A stretch of DNA of 34,545 bases. It comes from Petrocella sp024636985 (lineage in GTDB: Bacteria; Bacillota; Clostridia; Lachnospirales; Vallitaleaceae). The notes beneath the pieces were generated by a model. The model saw only the letters and a list, made by a program, of their open reading frames with translations, had not been told where the DNA came from and ran no database searches. The position numbers and the translations under genes were made by a program. Where the stretch lies: NCBI GenBank assembly GCA_024636985.1, contig JAGXFY010000005.1, positions 1 to 34,545 of the forward strand, written 5' to 3'. This document shows, one piece after another, positions 23,285-32,182 of the stretch; position 1 is the stretch's first letter; the number at the start of each line of letters is the position of its first letter.

Positions 23285-24874
23285 ATGTTTAAATTAATGA
23301 TAGCAGACGATGAACAGATTGTTGTAGATGGTATTGAGTTCATGGTTAAGGATTTATTTGATAATATAGAAGTTGTTGCGAAAGTGAATTCAGGAAGAGA
23401 AGCCATTGAAGCCACGATGACAGTGGTACCGGATATTGTACTGATGGATATTAAGATGCCGGGTATCAATGGTATTGAAGCGATTACCAATATTAAAAAG
23501 CGTCATCATAACACCAGATTTGTCATCATCTCTGCTTACGAGCAGTTTGAATATGCTAAGCAAGCCGTAGAACTTGGTGTCAGTGATTACATTCTAAAAC
23601 CGGTAAGCTTTGACAATCTGAAACAGGTTTTGGTTAAAATCATGTCAGAGATTGAAGAAGAGAGGCAGCAAAAGAAACGTGAAATCGAGAATAGAGAAAA
23701 GTTAGAGAAAGTTATTCCTGTTCTAGAACATGGTTTTATCTACTCTATACTTATGAACACAGATTATAGAGATGAGTTATACAAGTATCGAGATTTGTTT
23801 GAAATTAATAAAGAATTGGCCTACATCATGGTCCTAGAGTTTACAGAAGAAGGAGAAGGAAGTCAGAATGTCATAGGAACAGGCGTAAGAACCCAGTCCT
23901 TTTATCCGAAAGTACAAAGCATCATCAAATATAAGAGCAAGTGTATCATAGGCCCAATGATTATCAACAGAATAACCATTATGATTTATGAGGACCAGTT
24001 TGAAAAAGAATACGAACAGAGAGTAAAAGCGATAAAACTCGCAGAAAGTATACAAACAGCCATTAATGAATGGATGGATGTAAAAATTCATATAGGGATT
24101 GGTTCCTGCTACAAATTAGATAAGATTAAGAATTCACTTGAGGAAGCCTTTCATACCCTCAACCGGATCAGTGGTGACCCAAGCTTGCATATTAATGACA
24201 TACTGGAACGTGAAGCTAATGATGGTGAGTATACTTATGTAGATATAAAAGGTGATGAGACACATATTATCCAGTTGATAGAAAGTGGCAATGAAGAACA
24301 ATTGGTTAAAGAACTGGGTGTATTCTTTAATAAAATCGAGAAAAAATTTGGCAGTTCACTACTGGATATGACCAATATCATGACGGAAATGATGGTTATG
24401 GTACTCAGTTGTTCTTTCAGGCACAATCTAGACGAAGGTGAGGTTGGCTATTCAACATACTTGGGGGAACTTAGACGTATTGAACATGTTATTGAACTGC
24501 AAAATTGGTGCCTTAGAAAGATGGTATATGTATCACAGATGATACAGAGCAAGCGTCACCTACATATATCCAAAATTGTATTAAAGGCTAAAGAGTACAT
24601 TGACGCAAGATATAATGAAGAGTTGAGTTTGACGGATATTTCAAAAGAAGTCGCCATTAGTCCACAGTATTTTAGTAAAATATTCAAAGAAGAGATTGGC
24701 CTTAGTTTTGTAGAATATGTGAGAGAGAAACGGATGGATGTGGCAAAAGAATTGCTGAAAACTAAAAACTACTCGGTTAAGGAGATTTGTTATAAGATTG
24801 GCTATAATGATCCAAACTATTTTAGTCGTTTGTTTAAGAAACTGGTAGGTGTATCACCAACAGATTTTAAATAA
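23285..24874 (+). CDS. YesN-type response regulator (REC plus AraC DNA-binding domain)
   Basis: A 529-residue regulator. The receiver domain has the acidic pair D8/D9, phospho-acceptor D55 in VLMDIKMPG, S83-A84 and K105 in YILKPV. A long linker (about 125-420) follows, then a C-terminal AraC-type double HTH (about 425-529; LTDISKEVAISPQYFSKIFKEE and SVKEICYKIGYNDPNYFSRLFKK). ATG 23285 is set by GAGGAG (23272-23277), inside the kinase gene's end. The likely target is the activator-dependent promoter before 26094, which has a consensus -10 and a poor -35. Confidence 0.92.
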   Translation: MFKLMIADDEQIVVDGIEFMVKDLFDNIEVVAKVNSGREAIEATMTVVPDIVLMDIKMPGINGIEAITNIKKRHHNTRFVIISAYEQFEYAKQAVELGVSDYILKPVSFDNLKQVLVKIMSEIEEERQQKKREIENREKLEKVIPVLEHGFIYSILMNTDYRDELYKYRDLFEINKELAYIMVLEFTEEGEGSQNVIGTGVRTQSFYPKVQSIIKYKSKCIIGPMIINRITIMIYEDQFEKEYEQRVKAIKLAESIQTAINEWMDVKIHIGIGSCYKLDKIKNSLEEAFHTLNRISGDPSLHINDILEREANDGEYTYVDIKGDETHIIQLIESGNEEQLVKELGVFFNKIEKKFGSSLLDMTNIMTEMMVMVLSCSFRHNLDEGEVGYSTYLGELRRIEHVIELQNWCLRKMVYVSQMIQSKRHLHISKIVLKAKEYIDARYNEELSLTDISKEVAISPQYFSKIFKEEIGLSFVEYVREKRMDVAKELLKTKNYSVKEICYKIGYNDPNYFSRLFKKLVGVSPTDFK

Positions 24875-24886
24875 AGGTGGGGTGTT

Positions 24887-25933
24887 ATGAAATTGAATAA
24901 AAAGAGATCAAGACTATTGCTGGTCACAGTTATTTCATTGGGGTTGTTCCTTGGTGCCATCTGGTTAATTGTTGTTGTTATCGAAAAAATAGATAAAGAT
25001 AATAACAAGATTGTTATTGGCTATTGTGCAGATAACTTAGTAATTGAAAGATGGCAACGGGATCAAGAAATATTTAAGGCCAAAGCAATAGAATTAGGAG
25101 CAGAGGTTATTGTCTATAATGCCAATGAAAATAATGAGACTCAAAACAGACAGATACGCATGCTCATTGACCAAGAGGTGGATGTCATCGTCGTCGTGCC
25201 TTATGAAAAAGATGGTATCAAAGAAGCAATAGATGAAGCCAGGAAGGCAGGTATTAAAGTCATTGCTTATGATCGTCTAATTACGGGTGTTGACATTGAT
25301 GCTTACATATCTTTTGATAATGTTAAGGTGGGTGAACTTCAAGCGGAATCACTTATTGAACAAGTCCCTACCGGCAACTATGTCATCATTAACGGTTCAC
25401 CTGAAGACAATAATTCTTATATGTTTAATGAAGGTTATATGTCAGTCTTAGATGACTATGTAGGATATGGAGAGATTGATATTATCGCTGAAATATGGGC
25501 TGAAGATTGGCGTGAGGAGCCGGCTTATGATTTGATATCTAGGCTTATAGAGCAAGGAGAGCAAATTGATGCTATTATAGGGGCTAACGATCGATTAGCA
25601 GAAGCTGCCATTCGGGCACTTGCAGAAGCCGGTCAAGCAGGAACAGTCTTTGTTGCAGGTCATGATGCAGACATCTCAGCATGTCAAAGAATCGTAGAAG
25701 GTACCCAACATGTGACCATCTATAAACCAATAAAAAAGTTAGCAGAAGCCGCAGCAACCTTAGCTGTTGATCTAGCAAAAGGTCAAAATCCTAATGAAGA
25801 CGAGACCATCAATAATGGCATTGAAGATATTCCGTATATAAAATTAGATGTTATGACCGTGACCAAGGAGACCATGTTAGAGACAGTTGTTAAAGATGGT
25901 TTTCACGACAAAGAAGACATTTATAGAGAGTAG
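24887..25933 (+). CDS. Membrane-anchored sugar-binding protein (second, XylF/ChvE-like)
   Basis: A 348-residue protein with an uncleaved N-terminal membrane anchor (about 11-32, no lipobox) and a Peripla_BP_4 domain very like those of XylF and ChvE (KIVIGYCADNLVIERWQRD, EVDVIVVVPYEKDGIKEAI, GIKVIAYDRLITGVDID, IINGSPEDNNSYMFNEGYM, AIIGANDRLAEAAIRAL, VAGHDADISACQRI). It lies 12 nt after the response regulator. It resembles the transport lipoprotein encoded next, but is held by a membrane helix, so it may be a second sensor subunit (XylFII-like) rather than the carrier. A 160-bp regulatory gap separates it from the transporter genes. Confidence 0.85.
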   Translation: MKLNKKRSRLLLVTVISLGLFLGAIWLIVVVIEKIDKDNNKIVIGYCADNLVIERWQRDQEIFKAKAIELGAEVIVYNANENNETQNRQIRMLIDQEVDVIVVVPYEKDGIKEAIDEARKAGIKVIAYDRLITGVDIDAYISFDNVKVGELQAESLIEQVPTGNYVIINGSPEDNNSYMFNEGYMSVLDDYVGYGEIDIIAEIWAEDWREEPAYDLISRLIEQGEQIDAIIGANDRLAEAAIRALAEAGQAGTVFVAGHDADISACQRIVEGTQHVTIYKPIKKLAEAAATLAVDLAKGQNPNEDETINNGIEDIPYIKLDVMTVTKETMLETVVKDGFHDKEDIYRE

Positions 25934-26021
25934 CATTATATTAATCGTAAAATAGTTTAGATAAAATACATAAATGTAAACAGAATGTTAAATTTGTCAT
26001 GATTTTGTCGTATTGTAGCCA

Positions 26022-26050
26022 TGGTGATTATGTTCATATTTAAATATAAT
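26022..26050 (+). promoter_or_regulatory. Regulated promoter of the sugar ABC transporter operon
   Basis: A perfect TATAAT (26045-26050) lies 17 nt from a very poor -35 (TGGTGA, 26022-26027). A consensus -10 with a weak -35 is typical of promoters needing an activator, here plausibly the YesN-type regulator. The AT-rich stretch 25960-26020 would hold its binding sites; I could not define a clear repeat. Confidence 0.55.
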
Positions 26051-26093
26051 AATAACTGTAACTGCAATTCATATATTTAAATGGAGGATAATT

Positions 26094-27254
26094 ATGAAAA
26101 AACTAGTATCATTGTTATTAATTGCAACATTAGTTATGAGTTTATTGGCTTTATCAGGTTGTGGGAAAACTGAGGAAGCTCCAGCAACACCAGACACAAC
26201 TACAGAAACACCAACTGAAGAACCAGCAGAACCATCAGAAGATGGAACAGTTGACATCGGTATTGTTCTTCCTACTAAAGAAGAACCTCGTTGGGTACAA
26301 GACGAACAAAGATTCTTAGATGCAATAGGTAGTACAGATTATAGTGTTGAGATTCTATTTAGCCAAGGTGACTCAGGACGTGAAATGCAAAACGTTCAAA
26401 CACTTATCGCTAAAGGTATCAAAGTACTCATCATAACACCTCAAGATGGTGACGCAGCAGCAGCAGCGGTTCAAGAAGCAAAAGCTGAAGGTATTACAGT
26501 TATTTCCTATGACAGACTTGTTACCAACACAGATGCAGTTGATTATTATATCACATTCAACTCTATTTCAGTTGGTGCAGCTCAAGGACAATTCCTTGTT
26601 GATAACTTAGCAGACGGAACAGGCGAAAACCTATACCTATATGCAGGTGCAGCAACAGACAACAACGCATTCTTATTCTTTGAAGGTGCTTGGGGTGTGC
26701 TTCAACCTAAAATCGCTGACGGTTCATTTGTAGTTCAGAACTCATCAAAAGCTGTTGAGTACATGAACAAAGCAGAATTAACACGTGAAGAAATGGGCGA
26801 AATCATCGAGCAAATCACAACAGACTGGAAACCAGAAGTTGCTAAGTCAAAAGCTGAATCACACATTACAGCAGCACCTCCATCAGGCAAAACTTTCATC
26901 TTAGCACCAAACGATGGAACAGCTCGTGCGATTTATGATCAATTTGCTAGAGAAGAAGGATTAGAAATATACGTTACAGGACAAGATGCTGAAACAGCTT
27001 CTATTCAATATGTAATCGATGGAAAACAAAGCATGACAGTACTTAAAGACGTAAGAGACCTTGTTAAAGGTGCAATTACAACTGCAACAGAAGTACTTGA
27101 AGGCGCAACTATTGAAACAAACGGCGAATATGATAATGGCGCAGTTGTTGTTCCAGCAAAAGACATTCAAGTTATCACAGTTACAACAGATAACGTTCAA
27201 GAAACCATCATTGATTCAGGATACTATGAAGCATCTGAATTCACAGGTCTATAA
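26094..27254 (+). CDS. chvE: ChvE-type sugar-binding lipoprotein of a multiple-monosaccharide ABC transporter
   Basis: A 386-residue lipoprotein (lipobox LLALSGC, C23) with a Thr/Glu/Pro-rich linker (about 26-50) and a Peripla_BP_4 domain of the ChvE/XylF group (DIGIVLPTKEEPRWVQDEQRF, LITPQDGDAAAAAVQEAK, GITVISYDRLVTNTDAVDYY, GAATDNNAFLFFEGAW, LAPNDGTARAIYDQF, VTGQDAETASIQYV). It captures monosaccharides outside the membrane for the ATPase and permease encoded next. Its codon choice is restricted (GCA, ACA, CCA, GAA repeatedly), which suggests high expression. A 15-bp hairpin and an array of six small hairpins follow, probably protecting this more abundant part of the mRNA. Confidence 0.88.
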   Translation: MKKLVSLLLIATLVMSLLALSGCGKTEEAPATPDTTTETPTEEPAEPSEDGTVDIGIVLPTKEEPRWVQDEQRFLDAIGSTDYSVEILFSQGDSGREMQNVQTLIAKGIKVLIITPQDGDAAAAAVQEAKAEGITVISYDRLVTNTDAVDYYITFNSISVGAAQGQFLVDNLADGTGENLYLYAGAATDNNAFLFFEGAWGVLQPKIADGSFVVQNSSKAVEYMNKAELTREEMGEIIEQITTDWKPEVAKSKAESHITAAPPSGKTFILAPNDGTARAIYDQFAREEGLEIYVTGQDAETASIQYVIDGKQSMTVLKDVRDLVKGAITTATEVLEGATIETNGEYDNGAVVVPAKDIQVITVTTDNVQETIIDSGYYEASEFTGL

Positions 27255-27301
27255 AAACATTCATAAATCATTGAACATTATGACTCAAAAATGAATTTAG
27301 T

Positions 27302-27335
27302 AATAGTGATAGACCCACATGGGTTTATCACTATT
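27302..27335 (+). promoter_or_regulatory. Intercistronic hairpin after the binding-protein gene
   Basis: AATAGTGATAGACCC (27302-27316) pairs with GGGTTTATCACTATT (27321-27335) over 15 bp, with one G-T pair, around a 4-nt loop. No T run follows, so it is more likely a processing or 3'-stabilising structure, or a partial terminator, than a strong terminator. Confidence 0.75.
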
Positions 27336-27370
27336 CTATTGAATGAGACACATAACAGATTCTAATTGCT

Positions 27371-27502
27371 GATTGCTAAGCAATCAAATCACTGATTGTA
27401 AACAATCAAATCGGTAGGTTGGCAAGCAACCAAATTGCTGATTGCAAGCAATCAAATTGGAAGGTTGTCAAGCAACCAAATTGGTAGGTCGCCAAGCGAT
27501 TC
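27371..27502 (+). repeat. Tandem array of six small hairpins, 23-nt period
   Basis: Six units start at 27371, 27394, 27417, 27440, 27463 and 27487. Each forms a 5-bp stem with a 4-5 nt loop: GATTG/CAATC, GATTG/CAATC, GGTTG/CAACC, GATTG/CAATC, GGTTG/CAACC and GGTCG/CGATT. The stems change in a compensatory way, while the linker CAAATYGSY stays constant. An in-frame extension of the ATPase gene crosses part of the array, but the ribosome site and ATG at 27516-27530 lie after it, so it is non-coding. It fills the gap between the binding-protein and ATPase genes. Confidence 0.85.
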
Positions 27503-27527
27503 ATGTAAGAATGATAGGAGCTCTATT

Positions 27528-29045
27528 ATGGCTAATATATTAGAAATGCGTAATATTACAAAAGAATTTCCGGGTGTAAAAGCCTTGGACCAAGTTAACT
27601 TTGAAGTTGAAGAAGGCGAAATCCATTGTCTAGTAGGTGAAAATGGTGCAGGTAAGTCTACCCTTATGAAAGTTTTAAGTGGTGTGTATCCTTATGGTAC
27701 TTACTCTGGTGATATTGTCCTTAACAATGAAGTTCAGAATTTTTCACGTATTAGTGACAGTGAAAAAAAAGGTGTCGCAATCATCTATCAAGAATTGGCA
27801 TTGATTCCAGATTTGTCCGTTTATGAAAATATCTTTTTAGGTCATGAAATTCAAAAAAGAGGTATTGTAAATTGGCATGATACAAAAGCGGAAGCAGCCA
27901 AAATGTTAAAAAAAGTCAAACTAGAAATACACCCGGCATCAAAAATTATTGATCTTGGTGTGGGCGTACAACAGCTTATTGAGATTGCAAAAGCATTAAG
28001 CAAAGAGGTTAAATTATTGATTTTGGATGAACCGACGGCCGCATTAAATGAAAGTGATAGCGAAAATCTACTGGAGTTACTTAAAGATCTTAAAAAACAA
28101 GGCGTAACTTCAATTATGATTTCACATAAATTAAAAGAAGTTATAGCCATAGCCGATACAGTGACAGTATTAAGAGATGGCAAGACCATATGCTCTCTAA
28201 AAGCTGACAAAGGCGAAGTGAACGAAAAAGAGATCATTAAATATATGGTTGGTCGTGAGATTAATGATATATTCCCCAAAAGACTAGAAAAGAATTTTGG
28301 CGATATACAGTTAGAAGTGAAAAACTGGTCAGCCTTTGATCGTAAACTGGGAAGGCATGTTGTAAAAGATGCCAACTTCAATGTCAGAAAAGGCGAAATT
28401 GTTGGTATAGCAGGGCTGATGGGTGCCGGTAGAACAGAATTTGCTCTTAGTATTTTTGGCAATTCAAAGTCCTATGACATATCAGGTGATGTTTTGGTCA
28501 ACAATCAATTAGTGAGCCTAAAAAAACCTAAGGATGCTATTGACAATGGTTTGGCGTATGTTTCTGAAGACAGAAAAGGCAATGGTTTAATTCTTATCCA
28601 AGATATCAAACAAAACATTACAGTAGCCAATTTAAGTAAATTATCAAATCACATGGTTATTGATAAAAATGAAGAAATAGAAATAGCAGAAAAGTACAGA
28701 GAATCGATGAATATAAAAACCCCATCTATTGAGCAAAAAGTAATGAATCTTAGTGGAGGTAATCAACAAAAAGTAGCATTATCCAAATGGCTTTTTGTGG
28801 AACCGAATGTCCTCATATTAGATGAACCGACAAGAGGTATTGATGTAGGTGCAAAATATGAAATCTATACCATCATGAATGAACTTGTAGCCAAAGGATT
28901 AAGTATTATCATGATTTCATCCGAGTTGCCAGAAGTGCTGGGCATGAGCGACCGTGTTTATGTCATGGCGGAAGGTCGTTTGACTGGGGAATTACAAATT
29001 GAAGATGCAACGCAAGAAAAAATAATGGAAATGGCGACTGTATAG
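27528..29045 (+). CDS. mmsA: Multiple-monosaccharide ABC transporter ATP-binding protein
   Basis: A 505-residue tandem ABC ATPase of the sugar CUT2 family (MglA/XylG/GguA). The first domain has Walker A GENGAGKST, Walker B LLILDEPTAAL and a variant signature region (LGVGVQQLIEIAKAL). The second has the degenerate Walker A GLMGAGRTE, the signature LSGGNQQKVALSKWL and LILDEPTRGIDVG. ATG 27528 is chosen because ATAGGAG lies 7 nt before it; an upstream in-frame start at 27435 falls in the hairpin array. It powers the permease encoded 12 nt downstream, with the binding lipoprotein at 26094. Confidence 0.92.
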   Translation: MANILEMRNITKEFPGVKALDQVNFEVEEGEIHCLVGENGAGKSTLMKVLSGVYPYGTYSGDIVLNNEVQNFSRISDSEKKGVAIIYQELALIPDLSVYENIFLGHEIQKRGIVNWHDTKAEAAKMLKKVKLEIHPASKIIDLGVGVQQLIEIAKALSKEVKLLILDEPTAALNESDSENLLELLKDLKKQGVTSIMISHKLKEVIAIADTVTVLRDGKTICSLKADKGEVNEKEIIKYMVGREINDIFPKRLEKNFGDIQLEVKNWSAFDRKLGRHVVKDANFNVRKGEIVGIAGLMGAGRTEFALSIFGNSKSYDISGDVLVNNQLVSLKKPKDAIDNGLAYVSEDRKGNGLILIQDIKQNITVANLSKLSNHMVIDKNEEIEIAEKYRESMNIKTPSIEQKVMNLSGGNQQKVALSKWLFVEPNVLILDEPTRGIDVGAKYEIYTIMNELVAKGLSIIMISSELPEVLGMSDRVYVMAEGRLTGELQIEDATQEKIMEMATV

Positions 29046-29057
29046 GAGGCTAATAAA

Positions 29058-30236
29058 ATGTTTAATGATTTTACTAAAGCGATCAAAGAAAACATACGTG
29101 ATTATGGTATGTATATTGCATTAGGATTTATTATGATAATTTTCACCAATTTAACCAACGGTTTATTCATGACACCCCGTGTTATCTCAGATTTAATCGA
29201 TATGACCGGTTATATTGCGGTATTATCTGTTGGTGTTACCTTAGTAATTGTTATAAGACATATTGACTTGTCCATTGGTTACATAGCCGGTTTCTTAGGT
29301 GCTGTAGCAGCCATGTTAACCTCAATCGTAGAGTTACCTTTGGTATTGGTTATTCCAATTATTCTCATTATGGGTACATTGATTGGTGCATTTTGGACAG
29401 GCACCTTGGTGGCAGGTTTTAAAGTACCGGCATTTGTTGCAACACTAGCAGCCATGACTATTTTTAGGGGCTTACTTATTAGAGTTACCAACAGTGCAAC
29501 TATTTTTACTGCAGATGATCAGTTCAATGCCATCGGTAACGGTTATATTCCGGATATTGCCAATATTCCTGATCTGCATGTGTTGACATTGATTATTGGA
29601 GCCTTGGTTGTTGCACTTTTTGTGTTTTTAGAAGTGAAGAATAGGATTAAACAGATTTCATATCGCCTTCATGTATCAACCTTACCTTTATTCATTCTGA
29701 AATTAGTTTTTGTTTCATCAATTATTATGTTTTTCTTGTGGAAGATTGCAAGTTTCAAAGGTTTATCATGGACAGCCATTATCGTTGCAATCGTTGTAGC
29801 AATTTATTCCTTTATTACCAACAATACAACCCTTGGAAGGCATATATATGCTGTAGGGGGTAATCCGGAAGCGGCAGAATTATCCGGCGTCAGTGTTAAG
29901 AAAATCACTTATATTGTATTTGGTTCCATGGGTATGTTGGCTGGATTATCTGGTATTCTCTTTACAGCCCGGCTACAATCAGCAACACCAACAGCAGGTA
30001 TGGGGTTTGAGCTAGATGCTATTGCAGGTGCCTTTGTAGGTGGTACTTCTGCCTCCGGTGGGATTGGTAAAGTAACAGGGTCAATTATTGGTGCCCTCGT
30101 TATGGCATCTCTAACTAAAGGTATGGACCTTATGAATGTAGGTGTTTCATATCAATATATCATTCGTGGACTGGTATTGGTTGCAGCGGTCGTGTTTGAC
30201 GTTTATACAAGGAATATGCACGCAAAACAAGCTTAG
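29058..30236 (+). CDS. mmsB: Multiple-monosaccharide ABC transporter permease
   Basis: A 392-residue CUT2-family permease with about ten membrane segments (GguB/XylH-like). Family blocks visible are VGVTLVIVIRHIDLSIGYIAGF, KVPAFVATLAAMTIFRGLL, GRHIYAVGGNPEAAELSGV and GMGFELDAIAGAFVGGTSASGGIG, near the conserved cytoplasmic loop that contacts the ATPase. It lies 12 nt after the ATPase gene and 17 nt before the start of the chemoreceptor gene, so transport and chemotaxis genes are likely on one transcript. The substrate is some monosaccharide (xylose, glucose, galactose or arabinose in relatives). Confidence 0.92.
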   Translation: MFNDFTKAIKENIRDYGMYIALGFIMIIFTNLTNGLFMTPRVISDLIDMTGYIAVLSVGVTLVIVIRHIDLSIGYIAGFLGAVAAMLTSIVELPLVLVIPIILIMGTLIGAFWTGTLVAGFKVPAFVATLAAMTIFRGLLIRVTNSATIFTADDQFNAIGNGYIPDIANIPDLHVLTLIIGALVVALFVFLEVKNRIKQISYRLHVSTLPLFILKLVFVSSIIMFFLWKIASFKGLSWTAIIVAIVVAIYSFITNNTTLGRHIYAVGGNPEAAELSGVSVKKITYIVFGSMGMLAGLSGILFTARLQSATPTAGMGFELDAIAGAFVGGTSASGGIGKVTGSIIGALVMASLTKGMDLMNVGVSYQYIIRGLVLVAAVVFDVYTRNMHAKQA

Positions 30237-30253
30237 AAAATAGGGTGAGGCAT

Positions 30254-31951
30254 ATGCAGAAGCAAAAAATTAAGAAGATTAAGAAGATTAGGAAGAATAG
30301 CCATAACAATAGAATGTTTAACATCAGAGTGTTGGTACCCCTCCTGTTTTCACTCGTAATCATCATGATTATCGGTATCGGCATATTGTACAACAACTCA
30401 ACAAATTCAATTAAGCAAAGCTATAGTATTTCTAATAATATTGCAGATATTAGAGATCATCTCATGCAAGCAACACAAGAAGGCGATAATTTTCTTGATA
30501 ATGATGATGATGAATATATTAACACGGTCAAAGGCCATATATTTGCCATCTTCGACTTAATAGAAGTCACACGTAGTCAAACAGATTCACAACTCATGTT
30601 AGGCTATTTGGACGATATTCAAGTTGACATTGAGGATTATCTCAGCAAGTTTAATTATTTTGTGACCATTCTGGAATATCAAGATGAAACCACGAATTTT
30701 AGTGACAGTATCTTGCCTATTGCAGAAAGTGTTAAAGCCAATATAGATTTGGCTAGAGAGCATACAAGGGTAGAGTTAGAAAATACTCTCGAAGAGAGTA
30801 CACGACTATCCTTAATGGCCATTATACTTATTGTTGTTATATCAGCTATTTTTACACTTGGGCTTTCAGTCACCATTAACAAATCCATGAAAGAGTTGCT
30901 TACGAAGCTTGGCAGGATTACACAGACCGGTGATTTATCTACAAGGATTGAGCTGAAGAGTAAAAATGAGTTTCAGGAAATCGGTCACTCCATTAACACT
31001 TTTATTGAGAGTTTGAGTGAGGTTGTTCAAGCGGTAAATGATTCTTCAAAAGAAGTCTTTGAGCATTCCAATACCATAGAGCAACAGTTACATTCGTTAG
31101 ATTCGGATATACTGACCATGACGGATACGTTAATGCAATTGTCTTCAGGTACGCAACAAACCAGTGCTTCTTCTCAAGAGATTAATACACACATAGAAGA
31201 AATCGTATCCAGTATGAACATTATTACTGAAGATATTAAGGAAGGTACCAGGTTGGCTCAAGCCAGTGACCAGCGTGCATCAGAACTTGGTGTAGAGGTT
31301 ACCAATAAAATTCATAGAGCACAAGAAGTTTATGAAAATACAAAAGGACAAATCTACAGGTCACTTGAGAAATCCAAAGAAGTTGAAAAGATTGGTATGC
31401 TAACACAAGCTATTCTAGGAATTAGTGAACAGACCAATCTACTAAGCCTTAATGCGGCTATTGAAGCAGCAAGAGCAGGTGAAGCCGGAAAAGGTTTTGC
31501 AGTAGTTGCGGCGGAGATTAGAAAGTTGGCGGAGACGTCCAGTAAAAGTGCCAGTCAGATTCAGCAAGTATCGGATGCCATTGTTGAAACGGTTCATGAG
31601 ATGTCATTAGATATTGAGAAGATTATGGCGTTCTTTGAAGAAGATGTTATGAAAGATTATAGAGACATGTATGGGGTTAGCGAGCAGTACAGTACAGATG
31701 CTGTACAGTTTAAGGCTAAGCTTGAGCATATCTTTAGTGCTTTTAATAATGTGGATGGGGCAACACATGAGTTGTCCAACAGTATGGATGAGATTGCCGC
31801 TGCAATAACTCAAAGTTCAAATGGGTTGGCGGATATGTCTATGAAGTCTGTGAGTATTAATGAGGAATCAAGAGTTATAAGGGCTTCGAAAGAGCTGTCC
31901 AATGATTCTATTGATGCACTCAGAGAGAAAATGTCAGTTTTTAAATGCTAG
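30254..31951 (+). CDS. Methyl-accepting chemotaxis protein
   Basis: A 565-residue chemoreceptor. It has a very basic N-terminus (KIKKIKKIRK), membrane segment 1 (about 28-48), an extracytoplasmic four-helix-type sensing domain (about 50-180), membrane segment 2 (about 182-205), HAMP, and a cytoplasmic signalling domain with the conserved tip EQTNLLSLNAAIEAARAGEAGKGFAVVA. ATG 30254 is preferred over GTG 30245, because AGGGTGAGG precedes it. Its place as last gene of a sugar-transport operon suggests it senses the same sugar, perhaps through the loaded ChvE-like protein, as Trg does with ribose- and galactose-binding proteins. That link is inference. Confidence 0.9.
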   Translation: MQKQKIKKIKKIRKNSHNNRMFNIRVLVPLLFSLVIIMIIGIGILYNNSTNSIKQSYSISNNIADIRDHLMQATQEGDNFLDNDDDEYINTVKGHIFAIFDLIEVTRSQTDSQLMLGYLDDIQVDIEDYLSKFNYFVTILEYQDETTNFSDSILPIAESVKANIDLAREHTRVELENTLEESTRLSLMAIILIVVISAIFTLGLSVTINKSMKELLTKLGRITQTGDLSTRIELKSKNEFQEIGHSINTFIESLSEVVQAVNDSSKEVFEHSNTIEQQLHSLDSDILTMTDTLMQLSSGTQQTSASSQEINTHIEEIVSSMNIITEDIKEGTRLAQASDQRASELGVEVTNKIHRAQEVYENTKGQIYRSLEKSKEVEKIGMLTQAILGISEQTNLLSLNAAIEAARAGEAGKGFAVVAAEIRKLAETSSKSASQIQQVSDAIVETVHEMSLDIEKIMAFFEEDVMKDYRDMYGVSEQYSTDAVQFKAKLEHIFSAFNNVDGATHELSNSMDEIAAAITQSSNGLADMSMKSVSINEESRVIRASKELSNDSIDALREKMSVFKC

Positions 31952-31993
31952 ATATAGATTAGTTACATAAGGGATGAGAGAGAGTATAAAAAG

Positions 31994-32039
31994 AAGTTCC
32001 GATATTTTAGAAGTTGTTTCTAAAATATTGGAACTTTTG
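31994..32039 (+). terminator. Terminator of the sugar transport/chemotaxis operon
   Basis: AAGTTCCGATATTTTAGAA (31994-32012) pairs over 19 bp, with one G-T pair, with 32018-32036, around a 5-nt loop and followed by TTTT. The remaining 143 bp to the convergent MATE gene hold short hairpins (GAAGC/GCTTC, ATGAGC/GCTCAT) but no clear terminator for that gene. Confidence 0.85.
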
Positions 32040-32182
32040 TAGTTCTTTTCTAGGAAAGTCTATGTCATGTTAATGCGTTGAAGCGTCGTATTAACTATTA
32101 AGGAAGTCTTTCCTTTCGAACCGTTCAGAAATATGAGCAAAGCTCATAACGAAGCGTAGCTTCTTTTCTTGTCCCAAAACCA

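Noticed and set aside
27371..27502. CRISPR array
   Set aside because: The units are short, nearly the same throughout and without unique spacers, and no cas gene is near. The pattern is a simple tandem hairpin repeat.
27435..27527. N-terminal extension of the sugar ATPase across the hairpin array
   Set aside because: The in-frame start at 27435 has no ribosome site and would translate tandem repeats. ATG 27528 has ATAGGAG 7 nt upstream and begins where family homology begins.
26094..30236. Dedicated xylose transporter xylFGH
   Set aside because: The binding protein, ATPase and permease patterns fit the ChvE/GguAB (MmsAB) group at least as well, and no xylose isomerase or kinase gene is present, so the sugar is left open.
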